A stretch of 64,000 bases of DNA from Saprospirales bacterium. Lineage in GTDB: Bacteria; Bacteroidota; Bacteroidia; Chitinophagales; Saprospiraceae. The translations under genes and the position numbers were made by a program. The stretch is from positions 310,001-374,000 of the forward strand of contig JADJBL010000001.1 of NCBI GenBank assembly GCA_016703765.1. The letters are read 5' to 3'. Shown piece after piece: positions 9,549 to 19,264 of this stretch. The notes beneath the pieces were generated by a model. That model did not search any database. It saw only the letters and a list, made by a program, of their open reading frames with translations, and was not told where the DNA came from. Every line of letters begins with the position of its first letter. The first letter of the stretch is position 1.

Positions 9549-11870
9549 TCAGACAAAGTGTCTTCTCCAATGCCTCCAGATCAGCAAGAAGATGCAGAGA
9601 AGAATAACTGCCGCCGCCCCTCCCATTTCGATCCAGATTTGCTGGCGGGCGCGAAGGGTGCTTTCTACGTAGTAGATATTGGCTGAGTTGGGCGTTCCGG
9701 CGCCGGGCTGTACTTCCCAGTTTTCGGGGTCGCCGTTGTCGAGGGAGGGCAGGAGGAGGTTTAGGGTAAAGAGGGAATCCATCGGCGCCAGATCGTAGCC
9801 CATGCTGTCCACCAGTGCGCCTTCCGAAGAAAAAAGTCCCATCCGCTCGCGGCGTTTGCTCAGCCCGAAACCCAGGTTGCCCACGTATCGGTAAGCCTCC
9901 GGGTATTTTTTCAGGAAAGATTCCACATTCTCGCAAACCACCATATATCCTTTCGCGGGCAGCAGGATATGGGGAAACATGAAATTATTATCCGCATCGG
10001 TGAGCATCCAGCCGGAGAGCTGCACCGTTTCGGCCGATTGATTGTACAACTCGATCCAGTCGCCTGCTTCCTTATCGTTGCAAGCTATCTCGTTGATGAG
10101 GATCTTGCCGGCCAGGGGGTGGTCAAAGCGCTCAAAAACCGCACGGATGCGGGTGGGGTCGTCGCGAAGCGTGAGGGTCAGCACCGGCGATTTGACGTTG
10201 CCGATGGCGCCTTCCCAGCGAACAAAGCGGAAGCCCAGCGCGGGGACAGCTTCCAGCCGGATGGGGATTTTTTCGAAATACACGCCCCTGAACAGCTTGG
10301 GCTTCAGCAGCAGGTTGCCGTTCAGTTTGACCGTGCCTCCTTCGTCCACCTCCACTTCGAGGTCGCGCATTTTGCCCACGTCGAATTTTTCCATGATGTG
10401 CATTCGCACGTATTCGGGGCGTTTGCGGGCGAAGACCCGCAGTTTTTCGATCTCGGCCAGCCAGCGTTCTTCGCTCAGGTTCCAGCGATCGAGGTGGCGG
10501 GGCATTTCTGGCTCGTAAAGGCGTTGAAACCAATCGATCCGGTTCTCCACATCGAAACTCGCAAAACTGGTGTTGAGATGGTCCGCAAAGCGATTGATGA
10601 AAGCCCGTTTGAATTCCGGATTATCGAGCAAATGGCGCAGAATAAAGGTGCTCCAGGGCGGATTCGGCCAGGCCGGTCCATCGGCGGCTGTGTGAAAAGC
10701 CAGGCTGTTATTCATATATGCGTGGTCTTCGTGCAGCCCGAATCCCCAATCGGTGTCGTATAATATCCAGCGCCAGCGGCTGCCGGGCTCTTTGGGCCTC
10801 CAATAGCGAATATTGCCCCCGGCGTCCTGATTGTCGAAATAGATCTGGGCGATCTCGTAATCCATGAAATTCTGCACATCTATTCCCGACTCGACACGGG
10901 CATAATTGACGGGGTCTACGAGGCTGTTCTTCTCCATGAATTGGAGCAGTTGGAGGTAATCCCCCCGGCTTCCCTTTTTGCGGGAATACCGGTGCTCGAG
11001 CAGGTCCAGGCTATCCTTGTCCACGTCGTGATGCGCGGCGAGAAAATAGCGGTTAATCTTTTCCCGGATATTGTAAATACCCCAGTATTTGCCGTTGATA
11101 TAGACATGAGAGGGCCGGAAGTCCTGCACGTCCATATCCCATTTCTCCACGAGGCTGGTCATAAAGGCGTCGCGGAAATGGGTTTTGCCGAAGTCGCTCC
11201 CCGAATTGCGAAACACGAGGAATTTGAATTTCTTCAGCCCGCTTTTCCCAAAAATGGGATAGTCGATCCGGTTGACCCCGTATCGATCGCGGGCCACAAT
11301 GGCAAAGGATTTTTGAGGAAACAACCTGCTCATGCCTCCAAACAGGCGAAATCCCATCTGACTGCGAAACACGCAGGTCCCGTCCGTTTCGAATATCTCC
11401 GCGTTGATGGGAAACTCGTCCTTCGACCAGAAATTGGCCCCGGCTGTTTTCATGATGGTATCCACTGCATTGGGACCCTTGACAAAAAGGCCCGTGCTGG
11501 GATTGAAGAGGATGTCGGGCGGAATGGTTATGGAAACCACCGGAAAAGTGGAGGAGGGCTCGTCGATGAAATAGGTATGGGAAATGATCCGGCTTTTTTC
11601 CTGCCCCTTGATGGCCAGGATGCGGAGCGCCGTGGTGGATTGGATAGAAATTGGCCCCTTGTAAAGCTGGCCGGTTCTGCCGACGACAGGCGACGTTCCG
11701 TTGGTGGTATAGTAAAGGCGGCATTCCGGACAGAGCAGAGACACCTCGACTCCCGTCTGGTAAAAACCTCCGGGAACGGACACCTCTACCGTCCAGTCGG
11801 GCTTGCCGGACTGGGCCGCAACCCAATGCCAGAAGAAAACCGCGATTGCCGTGTAGATGAATTTTTGCAC
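9549..11870 (-). CDS. CotH-kinase family protein with lamin-tail domain and C-terminal membrane anchor
   Basis: A protein of about 773 residues. In order: a signal peptide (to AAQSG), a chitobiase/hexosaminidase C-terminal-type domain with RLYYTTNGTSP (about 50-110), a CotH domain (about 165-470) with the PQKSFAI and GKYWGIYNIREKI segments and a YDTDWGFG motif, and a lamin-tail domain (about 600-730; INEIACNDKEAGDWIELYNQ). A single C-terminal membrane helix with an RHWRRHF basic end follows. In Bacillus, CotH phosphorylates spore coat proteins; here a kinase acting on surface proteins is only an analogy. The start is GTG at 11870 or TTG at 11873; no ATG is available. Confidence 0.85.
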   Translation of the reverse strand: MQKFIYTAIAVFFWHWVAAQSGKPDWTVEVSVPGGFYQTGVEVSLLCPECRLYYTTNGTSPVVGRTGQLYKGPISIQSTTALRILAIKGQEKSRIISHTYFIDEPSSTFPVVSITIPPDILFNPSTGLFVKGPNAVDTIMKTAGANFWSKDEFPINAEIFETDGTCVFRSQMGFRLFGGMSRLFPQKSFAIVARDRYGVNRIDYPIFGKSGLKKFKFLVFRNSGSDFGKTHFRDAFMTSLVEKWDMDVQDFRPSHVYINGKYWGIYNIREKINRYFLAAHHDVDKDSLDLLEHRYSRKKGSRGDYLQLLQFMEKNSLVDPVNYARVESGIDVQNFMDYEIAQIYFDNQDAGGNIRYWRPKEPGSRWRWILYDTDWGFGLHEDHAYMNNSLAFHTAADGPAWPNPPWSTFILRHLLDNPEFKRAFINRFADHLNTSFASFDVENRIDWFQRLYEPEMPRHLDRWNLSEERWLAEIEKLRVFARKRPEYVRMHIMEKFDVGKMRDLEVEVDEGGTVKLNGNLLLKPKLFRGVYFEKIPIRLEAVPALGFRFVRWEGAIGNVKSPVLTLTLRDDPTRIRAVFERFDHPLAGKILINEIACNDKEAGDWIELYNQSAETVQLSGWMLTDADNNFMFPHILLPAKGYMVVCENVESFLKKYPEAYRYVGNLGFGLSKRRERMGLFSSEGALVDSMGYDLAPMDSLFTLNLLLPSLDNGDPENWEVQPGAGTPNSANIYYVESTLRARQQIWIEMGGAAAVILLCIFLLIWRHWRRHFV

Positions 11871-11959
11871 CAAATATATCTTTCGTAAATTGTAAACTTG
11901 TGACTTGTAATCCCTTTTAAGTAACGTCTTTTTTCAAATATCTTAATTTTCCATTTCCC

Positions 11960-12517
11960 ATGTTAGGTAAGTTCAGCAGATTCATCCTTCGTTTTTTCGG
12001 GTGGAAAATCCTTGGATGGGACCCCATGCTCCTGGACAAATACGTCGTCATCGTCATTCCGCATACTTCCAACTGGGATTTCCCGCTCGGCCTGCTCGTT
12101 CGCCAGGCCATGGACGCGCCCCATCTCAAATTCATCGGCAAGGATTCCCTATTCCGCCCTCCGTTCGGCGCCATTTTCCGCTGGCTGGGTGGTTACCCCG
12201 TCGATCGCTCCAAACGCACGCATTTCGTCGACTCCATCGTAGACCTGTACAACAGCCAAAGCCGCTTTGTCGTCGTCCTTTCTCCCGAGGGTAGCCGGAA
12301 AAAAGTGGATCAGCTCAAAACCGGCTTTTACTACATCGCCCTGGGCGCCGGGGTGCCCATTGTTATGGTCAAATTCGATTGGGGTAGCAAAACTGTTACC
12401 TGGCGCGAACCATTTTATCCTTCAGGCAACTGGGAAACCGATCTCAAAGTTATTGAAGATTATTTCCGTGGGGTACAAGGTAAGCTTCCTCAAAATAGTT
12501 ATATGTACCAGAGATGA
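11960..12517 (+). CDS. PlsC-family acyltransferase (lysophospholipid acyltransferase-like)
   Basis: A short (185-residue) member of the glycerolipid acyltransferase superfamily. Motif I, HTSNWDF (HX4D, residues 35-41), carries the catalytic His and Asp. Motif III is SPEGSRKK (about 108-115), and GGYPVDR before it binds the substrate phosphate. It transfers an acyl group to a lysolipid; the acceptor is unknown, and related short forms act on ornithine or glycine lipids in Bacteroidota. No N-terminal membrane helix is obvious. It is divergent from the CotH gene across an 89-base A/T-rich gap. Confidence 0.85.
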   Translation: MLGKFSRFILRFFGWKILGWDPMLLDKYVVIVIPHTSNWDFPLGLLVRQAMDAPHLKFIGKDSLFRPPFGAIFRWLGGYPVDRSKRTHFVDSIVDLYNSQSRFVVVLSPEGSRKKVDQLKTGFYYIALGAGVPIVMVKFDWGSKTVTWREPFYPSGNWETDLKVIEDYFRGVQGKLPQNSYMYQR

Positions 12518-12604
12518 CGAATTCCGTTTTTCTCTGCACTCCAGCAGGCATTTTTTAAACTTTCCTCCCCTCTTCCTGTCTCCTGCCTAATAAATTATTC
12601 GCTG

Positions 12605-13445
12605 ATGAATTGGAAAATGATCTTTGTTACGGCCTCTTTGCTATTGGGCGGCTTCCTGCTGATCAGTAGCTCCGGCGGCGCGCAAGTACCGCCGATGAAG
12701 GAAATACCGGCGCCCCCGGGCGATGTGGCGGAAGACGACCGCACCTGCCAGAACTGCCACAACAGCGCGGGCATACAGGTGACCCTCCAGCTCTCCATTG
12801 CAGATACCTTCGGCATTCCCGCCGCCTTTTACATCCCCGGAAATATTTACGAAGTAAAAGTGAATGTCCTCGCCGCCGTGGGTACTCCCGCAGCATACGG
12901 CTTTCAACTGGTCGCAGAAACGAACCTGGACCACCTGTCTACCAATTCGTTTTCCAAGCCTTCGGAAAACGCCCAACTGGTCTCCACCTCCAACAACCGC
13001 CAATACGCAGAGCACAAAGAGCCAAGCGATACCAGCCTCTTCAGCGTCCGTTGGGCCGCTCCGCCCACGGGCTCGGGAAGCGTTACCTTTTACGCATGCG
13101 GAAACGGAGTGAACCTCGACTCCATGAACACCGGCGATGGCGCGGCCAAATCCTCCCTGACGCTGTTTGAGGAAGGAATGAGCGCTGTTTCAGAAATAAT
13201 AGCAGAAGCCATTTCGATCTACCCCAACCCCGCCCGGGAATCGGTCCAACTGCACCTGCCGGCCACGACTGCCGGGCCGCTCCAAATCCTGGTTTCGGAC
13301 CAAAACGGCCATCCCGTCTATCGCGAAAAGGTTTTCGCTGCGGGAAACAGCTTCACCCATACGATCGGTCTGGCGGGACTGCCCCCCGGCCTGTACATCG
13401 TCCAGGGTAAAAAGAGGTAGGAGGTTTTGGAGCGGAAAGTTCTAA
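12605..13445 (+). CDS. Secreted Reeler-like protein with one CxxCH heme motif and T9SS sorting domain (probable frameshift)
   Basis: A signal peptide (1-27) is followed by one class I c-type heme site, CQNCH (48-52), a beta-sandwich resembling the Reeler / choice-of-anchor domain (about 55-190), and a type IX secretion C-terminal domain beginning ISIYPNPARESVQ (about 203-212). As given, translation stops at 13420 with QGKKR, short of a normal Por end. Removing one G from the GGG at 13405-13407 extends it to 13445, ending RRFWSGKF, typical of the sorting signal. The repaired length is 279 residues. The partner and the redox role, if any, are unknown. Confidence 0.75.
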
Positions 13446-13447
13446 AA

Positions 13448-13470
13448 CACTAAGAACGCTAAGGACGCCC
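13448..13470. repeat. Short dispersed repeat related to 60991-61013
   Basis: This segment holds ACTAAGAACGCTAAGGACGC, a motif that recurs in reverse orientation in the inverted repeat at 60934-61013. It lies in the gap between convergent genes. Confidence 0.5.
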
Positions 13471-13502
13471 TCAAATCCGGAAATTATTTTGAGACTACGA
13501 TT

Positions 13503-14848
13503 CTAGGCCTTTTTCCAATCCTCAAACAAGGCGTCTACTTCCGGCCGGTCCCAGCTTTGTTCGATACCCTGAATCTTCAGTATACGGTCCAGCAGTCGGT
13601 CCTGTTCGTCCGAAGCCCGGAGGGCGATGTGGTATGGAGTATCCGAAAACGATACCATCGAATAGGAGGGCAAAAAAGCGTCCCCGTATTTTCCGTGCAG
13701 ATGGGCTGCGATCTTTTTCCGGAGCAAGAACTGCGGGTCGGCCACCAGGTCGCGCATTTCGATAAAATTGCGCAGGGCCAATTCTGCGATGGCATTCCCG
13801 TCTTTATGCGTTCGCGGTTAAACCGGTCGAAGATTTTTTCCCAGTCTTCGTTTAATTCGCCTGCAAGCTCGTCCAGGATCGTGCAGTCTTCAAACCCGGC
13901 GTTCATGCCCTGCCCGTAGAAAGGCACAATCGCATGGGCGGCGTCTCCGAGGAGCAAAACCCGCCGCTCGTATTCCCAGGGGCTGCACCGCACCGTCAGC
14001 AGCATCCCGGTCGGGTTGGTCCGGAAATCTTCGAGCAGGGTGGGCATCATCGCCATCGCGTCGGGGAAATAGCGCTGAAAAAAAGCCTCTACGTCCGCGT
14101 CCGTTTTTAGTTGCTCGAAAGAAGAAGGGCCTTCGTGGGCCAGGAAGAGCGTGCAGGTAAAACTACCGTCGGCATTGGGCAGGGCGATCAGCATGAACTG
14201 ATGCCTCGGCCAGATATGAAGCGCATTTTTTTCGAGGAGAAAACTTCCGCCCGGGCCTGCGGGAATTGTCAATTCTTTGTACGAATGGCTGAGGTATTCC
14301 TGGGAATAATCGAAGCGCGGGGTCTTCATCATGCTACCGCGCACCGCGGAGAATGCGCCGTCCGTGCCAAACAGCAGCGGAGCCTTGATATTTGTTTGTT
14401 CTCCTGTTTGGGCGTGCTCGAATACGAGGGTGTTGGTGTCCAGCTCCAGGTCCCGGCAAATTTGGTCGAAGTGCAGCCTCACATTGGGAAAATCGCCGGC
14501 CGCTTTGAGGAGTTCTAGGTTGAGGCCTCCTCTCGAAACCGAGTAGATCGCCTGCCCTTCCTTTCCGTAGGGTTGAAAAGCCAGCTCGCCCTCCACGCTG
14601 TGGATCATCCGGCCTTTCATGGGGATGGCATGGGGTTCGATGAGGTCTTTGATGCCGGCCCGTTCGATGGCCTTCCATCCGCGTCTGCTCATGGCCAGGT
14701 TGATGGATCTGCCGCCGGAATAGCCCTTTTGCCGCATATCCCCGCGGCGTTCGAACACATCCACCTCATAGCCGCGCTTGGCCAGGAAAATGGCCCAAAG
14801 GGAGCCGACCAATCCGGCGCCGACGATAATGCCTCTTTTCTCTTTCAT
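13503..14848 (-). CDS. kmo: Kynurenine 3-monooxygenase (one frameshift)
   Basis: An FAD-dependent hydroxylase that turns kynurenine into 3-hydroxykynurenine, on the route from tryptophan to NAD. The repaired protein is 448 residues. It shows the FAD-binding GAGLVGSLWAIFLAKRGY at the N-terminus, the KGYSGGRSINLAMSRRG loop typical of KMO, and GDAAHAIVPFYGQGMNAGFED (second FAD motif, about 288-308). As given, the frame breaks near 13802, where one base is missing; restoring it turns RIKTG into RIKDGNAIAELALRNF and joins both parts. The start is the ATG at 14848. It is the last gene of a six-gene minus run. No other kynurenine-pathway gene is nearby. Confidence 0.9.
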
Positions 14849-14876
14849 AAAAACCGGTGATTTATCGGGTTCTTGT

Positions 14877-15545
14877 TCAAAGGAGGAGAATCCGGAATGC
14901 AAAGAGTTGCGCCGCAAGGCCAACCATATACCCGCCGTAAAGGTCCAGGTTGTCGTGCGCCTGCAAAAGCAGCCTGGAGGTTCCCACCAGGCCGGCGATC
15001 AGTATCCCGATCAGCAGGATCGTGCCCATCGTGGTGCGAAGCACTCCGATCGACCCGAGGTGAATGAGCACCGGATCGAAGGAGCCAAATCGCAGCAGGA
15101 TGAGCAACATGCCGATCAGGCCTCCCATGCCCACGGTATGGGCGCTGATCTTGGAAAAAATATTGATAAAAAAGGCCAGAAACAGGCCGATGACGCTGCC
15201 CAGCACAAACGTGTAAAAGATCGGGGGCATATTGGGGTCGTTCCGGAAATTGATGTACAACCACAGGTAGAAAATGCCCGTGATGATGTAGGGACCGATC
15301 CGTTCTTTTTTGTCGCGAAGTTCCATCGACTCCACCAGGCCCAAAAACCGCAGCATCAGCACTGCGATGCCGGGTATGACAAAACTGGAGAAAAATACGG
15401 CCAGCAGGAGCGGAATTTTTTCGGACACCCTGTTCACCCCAAACCAGAAAGGATTGATGGTCAGCAGCAGGACCGTCATGTAGGTCAGGATGAGGAGGGG
15501 GTGGAAGAGGAATGAAATGATTTTTGCGATACCGCGAAGGGCCAT
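14877..15545 (-). CDS. Conserved multi-pass inner-membrane protein
   Basis: 222 residues with about seven hydrophobic segments. A charged loop ELRDKKERIGPY (about 75-86) and a GMGGLIGM segment (about 139-146) are the clearest conserved-looking features. I do not recognise a functional family; the layout (charged RDKKER loop before paired helices and an SAHTVG segment) faintly recalls PAP2-type phosphatases, but the catalytic histidines of that family are not convincingly present. It starts 46 bases after the OmpA-like gene and ends 28 bases before kmo, so co-transcription is likely. Confidence 0.65.
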   Translation of the reverse strand: MALRGIAKIISFLFHPLLILTYMTVLLLTINPFWFGVNRVSEKIPLLLAVFFSSFVIPGIAVLMLRFLGLVESMELRDKKERIGPYIITGIFYLWLYINFRNDPNMPPIFYTFVLGSVIGLFLAFFINIFSKISAHTVGMGGLIGMLLILLRFGSFDPVLIHLGSIGVLRTTMGTILLIGILIAGLVGTSRLLLQAHDNLDLYGGYMVGLAAQLFAFRILLL

Positions 15546-15590
15546 AGCCGTGATTTTCAGGCCGCAAGTTACGGGTTTTCGCGCGAACTC

Positions 15591-17228
15591 CTATTTGCCG
15601 TTTTCGGCAATTTTGGTGATGCGCACCTCCACACGCCGGTTGAGCCCCCGCTGCTCTTCGTCCTTGTTGTCGCTCACCGGCCTGGAGGGCCCAAAACCGA
15701 CCGTATCAATTCGCCTGGGGTCGACGCCCTTGGTGACGAGAAAATCCTTCACCGCCTTGGCCCGTTTCTCGGAGAGGTCCACCAGCGATTTGTGTTCCCC
15801 AATGTTATCCGTATGGCCCTCGATGCGGATGGATATGCCGGGGCGCTCCAGCAGGAGGATGGCCAGGTTGTCGAGCTCGCCGTAAGAATTGGGTAGGATA
15901 ATCGGTTTGGATCGTTCGAAAAAGATGGGCCTCAGGCTGATCTTGGCATCGACGGCGAGGGGGTCGAGCATGAGGTCCACCTCGTAGTCCTTGAAATAGT
16001 AGGTCTCTTTTTCGAAATGGACCGGTTGCGGCCGGCCGATAAACCCTTCTTTTTCCGCTACGAGCCGGAGGCTCTCCCCTTTGGGCACGCGAATGCGGAA
16101 GTGTCCGTCGGAAGAGAGGTAATAGGTGCGCTGGTATCCCCCGCCCGTCAGGCCGGTCAGGACTTTCGCGCCGATGGGTTCGCCGGTGGCGGAATTGATG
16201 ATCCGGCCTTTCACCAGGATCTCCTTCTGTCCTTCCGCCTCCTGGATGCGGAGCCGGAAAATATCGTTCGACCCGTCTCGGTCGGAGGTGAAATACAGAT
16301 AGCCGGTGGCTGCATTGAAAAAGGGCTGGCTGTCGTCGGAGGGCGAATTGATGGGCGGCGCAAGCCGGCGTGGCTGCGTCCACCTCTTCCAGCCGGTGTC
16401 TTCCCGTTGGGAAAAATACACATCGACCCCTTCCGAGCCCGGCCGGTCGGAGGCGAAGAAAAGGGTCTTCATATCGTCGGAGAGGGAGGGGGTCGTTTCG
16501 TTGCTGGCCGTATTGATCGAGCTCATGATCTCGGGCTCGGTCCAGCTGCCGTCAACTTCCCGGAAGGAAAGGTACAGGTCGTTCTGCCCCTTTCCATCGT
16601 CCCGGTTTAGGGACAGGATGATCACATCCTCATTGCTGCTCAGAGCCAGGTTGACCACGGGCCCCTCGGTGTAATAGTTCTTGATGGGCATGGGCTCCGG
16701 GGAGTCCAGGTGCCATCGAGGCGCTGCCAGACAAAGGAAAAGCCCTTGCGCATGCCCCCTTCCTTAGGAAATTGGTTGATGACGATGTATTGGTTGGGCT
16801 GGGAGGTAGCCGCGCAGATGCTGTTGGGAAAGGCGTTGTTTAAGGGATAAGGCGGGTGGTAAATTTGGTCGAAGAACTGGTTTTCGCTCTCCGCGATCCA
16901 AATGTCCTGATTAAAATCCGAGCGGGAGGGGTCGGGAAGGAATTTCCCCGACAGCTGGAAATACACCTCCTGGAGTATCTTGGGGTACTCGCCCGGAGCG
17001 GATTCGTAGACGTTCCTTCCGTCCAGGATCATGTTCTTGTCGAAATCGGGCGATCCGATCCGGGTAAAGTACAGGGTATGACCATCTCTGGAAAGCACCG
17101 GCGATATCTCGTCGTATTTCGCCGTGTTGATCGTTCCGTTCAGCTTCTCCAGGCTCTGCATCAGACCCGTTCAAGCTCAGGACTAACGACAGGCCGACAG
17201 CGCCGATTTTTCTCAGGATGCTCCACAT
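15591..17228 (-). CDS. PD40-repeat / OmpA-family outer-membrane protein (two frameshifts)
   Basis: The repaired protein is 545 residues with an N-terminal secretion signal (KIGAVGLSLVLSL). Next come WD40-like PD40 beta-propeller repeats (SRDGHTLYFTR, SDDMKTLFFASDR, AATGYLYFTSDRDG), a carboxypeptidase-regulatory-like domain (VKGRIINSATGEPIG), and an OmpA C-terminal peptidoglycan-binding domain (IRIEGHTDN ... LNRRVEVRI). As given, it is broken by a surplus C at 17166-17168 and a missing C at 16706-16707. This architecture is frequent in Bacteroidota and resembles the OmpA-like proteins of the gliding/T9SS locus. The function is probably anchoring the outer membrane to the wall. Confidence 0.85.
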
Positions 17229-17258
17229 AGGTTGGTTTTTGGAATCGCGAACGGTTAA

Positions 17259-18056
17259 TTACAACTTGGCCTTGATGGCTTGATAAGCCGACTGGTTGGT
17301 CATTGTGCCCTTACAACCGAGTTCCGTTTTCCTTTTTTCCATATTCAGCACGCGATTGCCCGGGTCGGGGTGGGTGCTCAGAAAAGCCGGGGGCGAAGGT
17401 TGTCCCTGCATCTTTTTGAAAAAACCGGCAGCCCCTGCTGCATTGTAGGTGGTGCCGCAGAGATAGGTCACCGAGTTTTCATCGGCCTCTGTTTCGTGGT
17501 CTCTGCTGAATTTCAGGGCCACCACGCTGATGGCGATTTGCTCCAACAGGCCCGGCTCCGCTTTCCCCGTGATAATCTGGTACAGCACCTGGATGCCGTA
17601 CACCTTGGTCAGGTTGCGGGTGGAGTGGCGCATGGCGGCGTGCGCGATCTCATGCCCCATGACTCCTATCAACTGGTCTTCGGAGTCGAGAAACTTGATG
17701 AGCCCGGTGTAGACGTAAATATGTCCTCCGGGGGTACAAAGGCATTGAGGGTCTTTTTGTCGTCAATGATCTTGACTTCCCAGGCAAACTCGTCCTTGTA
17801 GGCGACTTTACCGGTGTTCAGGATCTTTTTTGCCAGGCCGCGTACGTAGGAGTAAACTTCTTCATTTCCCTTTTCCGGAAGGATGGGAAACTGTTTGGGA
17901 GCGCTCTGGATCTGCTTTTCCACTTCTTGCCCAGGGCGATTTCATCCTGAACGGTAAAGAAGTTGATGCTTTGGCTGGCTTTTTCACATCGCAATCGGCC
18001 ACGCCGTAAACCAAAAAGCCGCAGAGGAGGGCCTTCATTAAAAAAGTGCTTTTCAT
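17259..18056 (-). CDS. M48-family zinc metalloprotease (three frameshifts)
   Basis: The repaired protein is about 266 residues: an N-terminal hydrophobic signal (KALLCGFLVYGV), an INFFTVQDEIALG segment typical of M48C proteases, GGHIYVYTGLI, and the active site GHEIAHAAMRHS (HExxH) followed by the zinc-ligand ETEAD helix. Breaks as given: a T missing from 17980-17984, a base missing near 17926, and a base missing near 17732-17737. Relatives (BepA/LoiP-like) degrade misfolded outer-membrane proteins in the periplasm. Its place between an OmpA-like protein and a PagL-like barrel fits envelope quality control. Confidence 0.85.
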
Positions 18057-18121
18057 AGGGATCGATATTTTAGAGAGTAAAAATGGGAAGTACCTTAGAA
18101 ATATTTCCCCTGGGTATAAAT

Positions 18122-19254
18122 TTAAGAGAATTGTAAGAAACGAATACCTATCCCAATAGAAATGTAGTCAGCCGTGATAATGTGCGATTTCAAATAAACT
18201 CCTCCATAAAACTGCACGCCCGAGCGGACGATGGGGCGGAGGTAATAACGCAGTCCTAATTTATTGTAAACAGGGAAAGGCGTCGGATAGTTATTCGGGT
18301 TTACATAATAACCCAACTGAACCAACAGCCCCGTATTGCCGAACTGCCATTCGGTTGCCAGGAAAACGCCCCGGCGGGTGGCTTCCCTGCGTGCCTGCTC
18401 TGAGCTTGCGGCGGAAAAAGTATGCCGGGAAAAGACGAAGACGCTTTGATAATACTCGTATTCCCCGCCGATCAGGAGGTTTTGCACCTTGCTGATCCGG
18501 TAAATGCCCGCCAGAGAACCGGCATAGACCGGCCACTTGGCAGCGCCCGGAAAACTGGTTTCTTTATACGCCAGCGAAAAATATCCCTGCACTCCAAAAC
18601 GGCCTGGCGGTCGTTTGCTCTCCTCCCAGCGCACATAACCCTCTTTTTCCACCGGCTGGGGCGTGTACCGCAAACTGGCCGAAACGGCCGGGATATTGAT
18701 CCCCAGGTTGGGCATCTGAAAGGCTCCGTTGGAAAAATGGGTGAAACTGCCCCCGCAAATACGGCCCAGCGCGGGGAGATGGCAAAGCCCGCCGTGAGCC
18801 GAAAGCAGGTGGTGTTGTTCATTTGGCTGCCGATGCTGTTGTTCTGCGGGTTGTTCAGGCGGTCGTAGGTCCGGTCGATCCAGGCGACCCCGGACCCCAC
18901 CCGGAAATGGACCATCCATCGGGGTTTGTCGAGGATCTTCAGGGTCAGGTTGGGGAAAAAGGAAACGGCGTTTCCCAGGATCTCCCGGTCGCCGAAGTTG
19001 AAATATTGAAGGCCAAAGCCCATGAGCGGGTACCCCTGATGCTGGTGCCATGCTGCCTTCCCGAAGGTTTGGTATTGAAAATTCAGCCCTATCCCGTAAG
19101 AGTGATCCGGAATGGAAAACGCGATTTTTTTGGTATGCTTGAAAATACGGCCCTGGTCCGTCCCGAAATCCCAACTGAAGCCCGGGCGCTGGCCAAAGAG
19201 ATGGGCAGACCAAAAGCAAAGCAATAAAAGAGTCGGGAGGCAAAAACCGCGCAT
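18122..19254 (-). CDS. PagL-like lipid A 3-O-deacylase / acyloxyacyl hydrolase (one frameshift)
   Basis: The repaired protein is 377 residues: a signal peptide (to LFGQ) followed by alternating beta-strand sequence ending in an aromatic C-terminus (GIRFLQFS), as in outer-membrane barrels. The block GSFTHFSNGAFQMPN contains the His-x-Ser-Asn signature of PagL, in which His and Ser are catalytic. It is preceded by SGVAWIDRTYDR and NNTTCFRL, also typical of the family. As given, the frame breaks in the five-C run 18750-18754, just at the active site; a sixth C restores it. PagL removes the 3-O acyl chain of lipid A. It is about twice the length of Pseudomonas PagL (about 150 residues). Confidence 0.8.
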
Positions 19255-19264
19255 AGGCTTGGAC

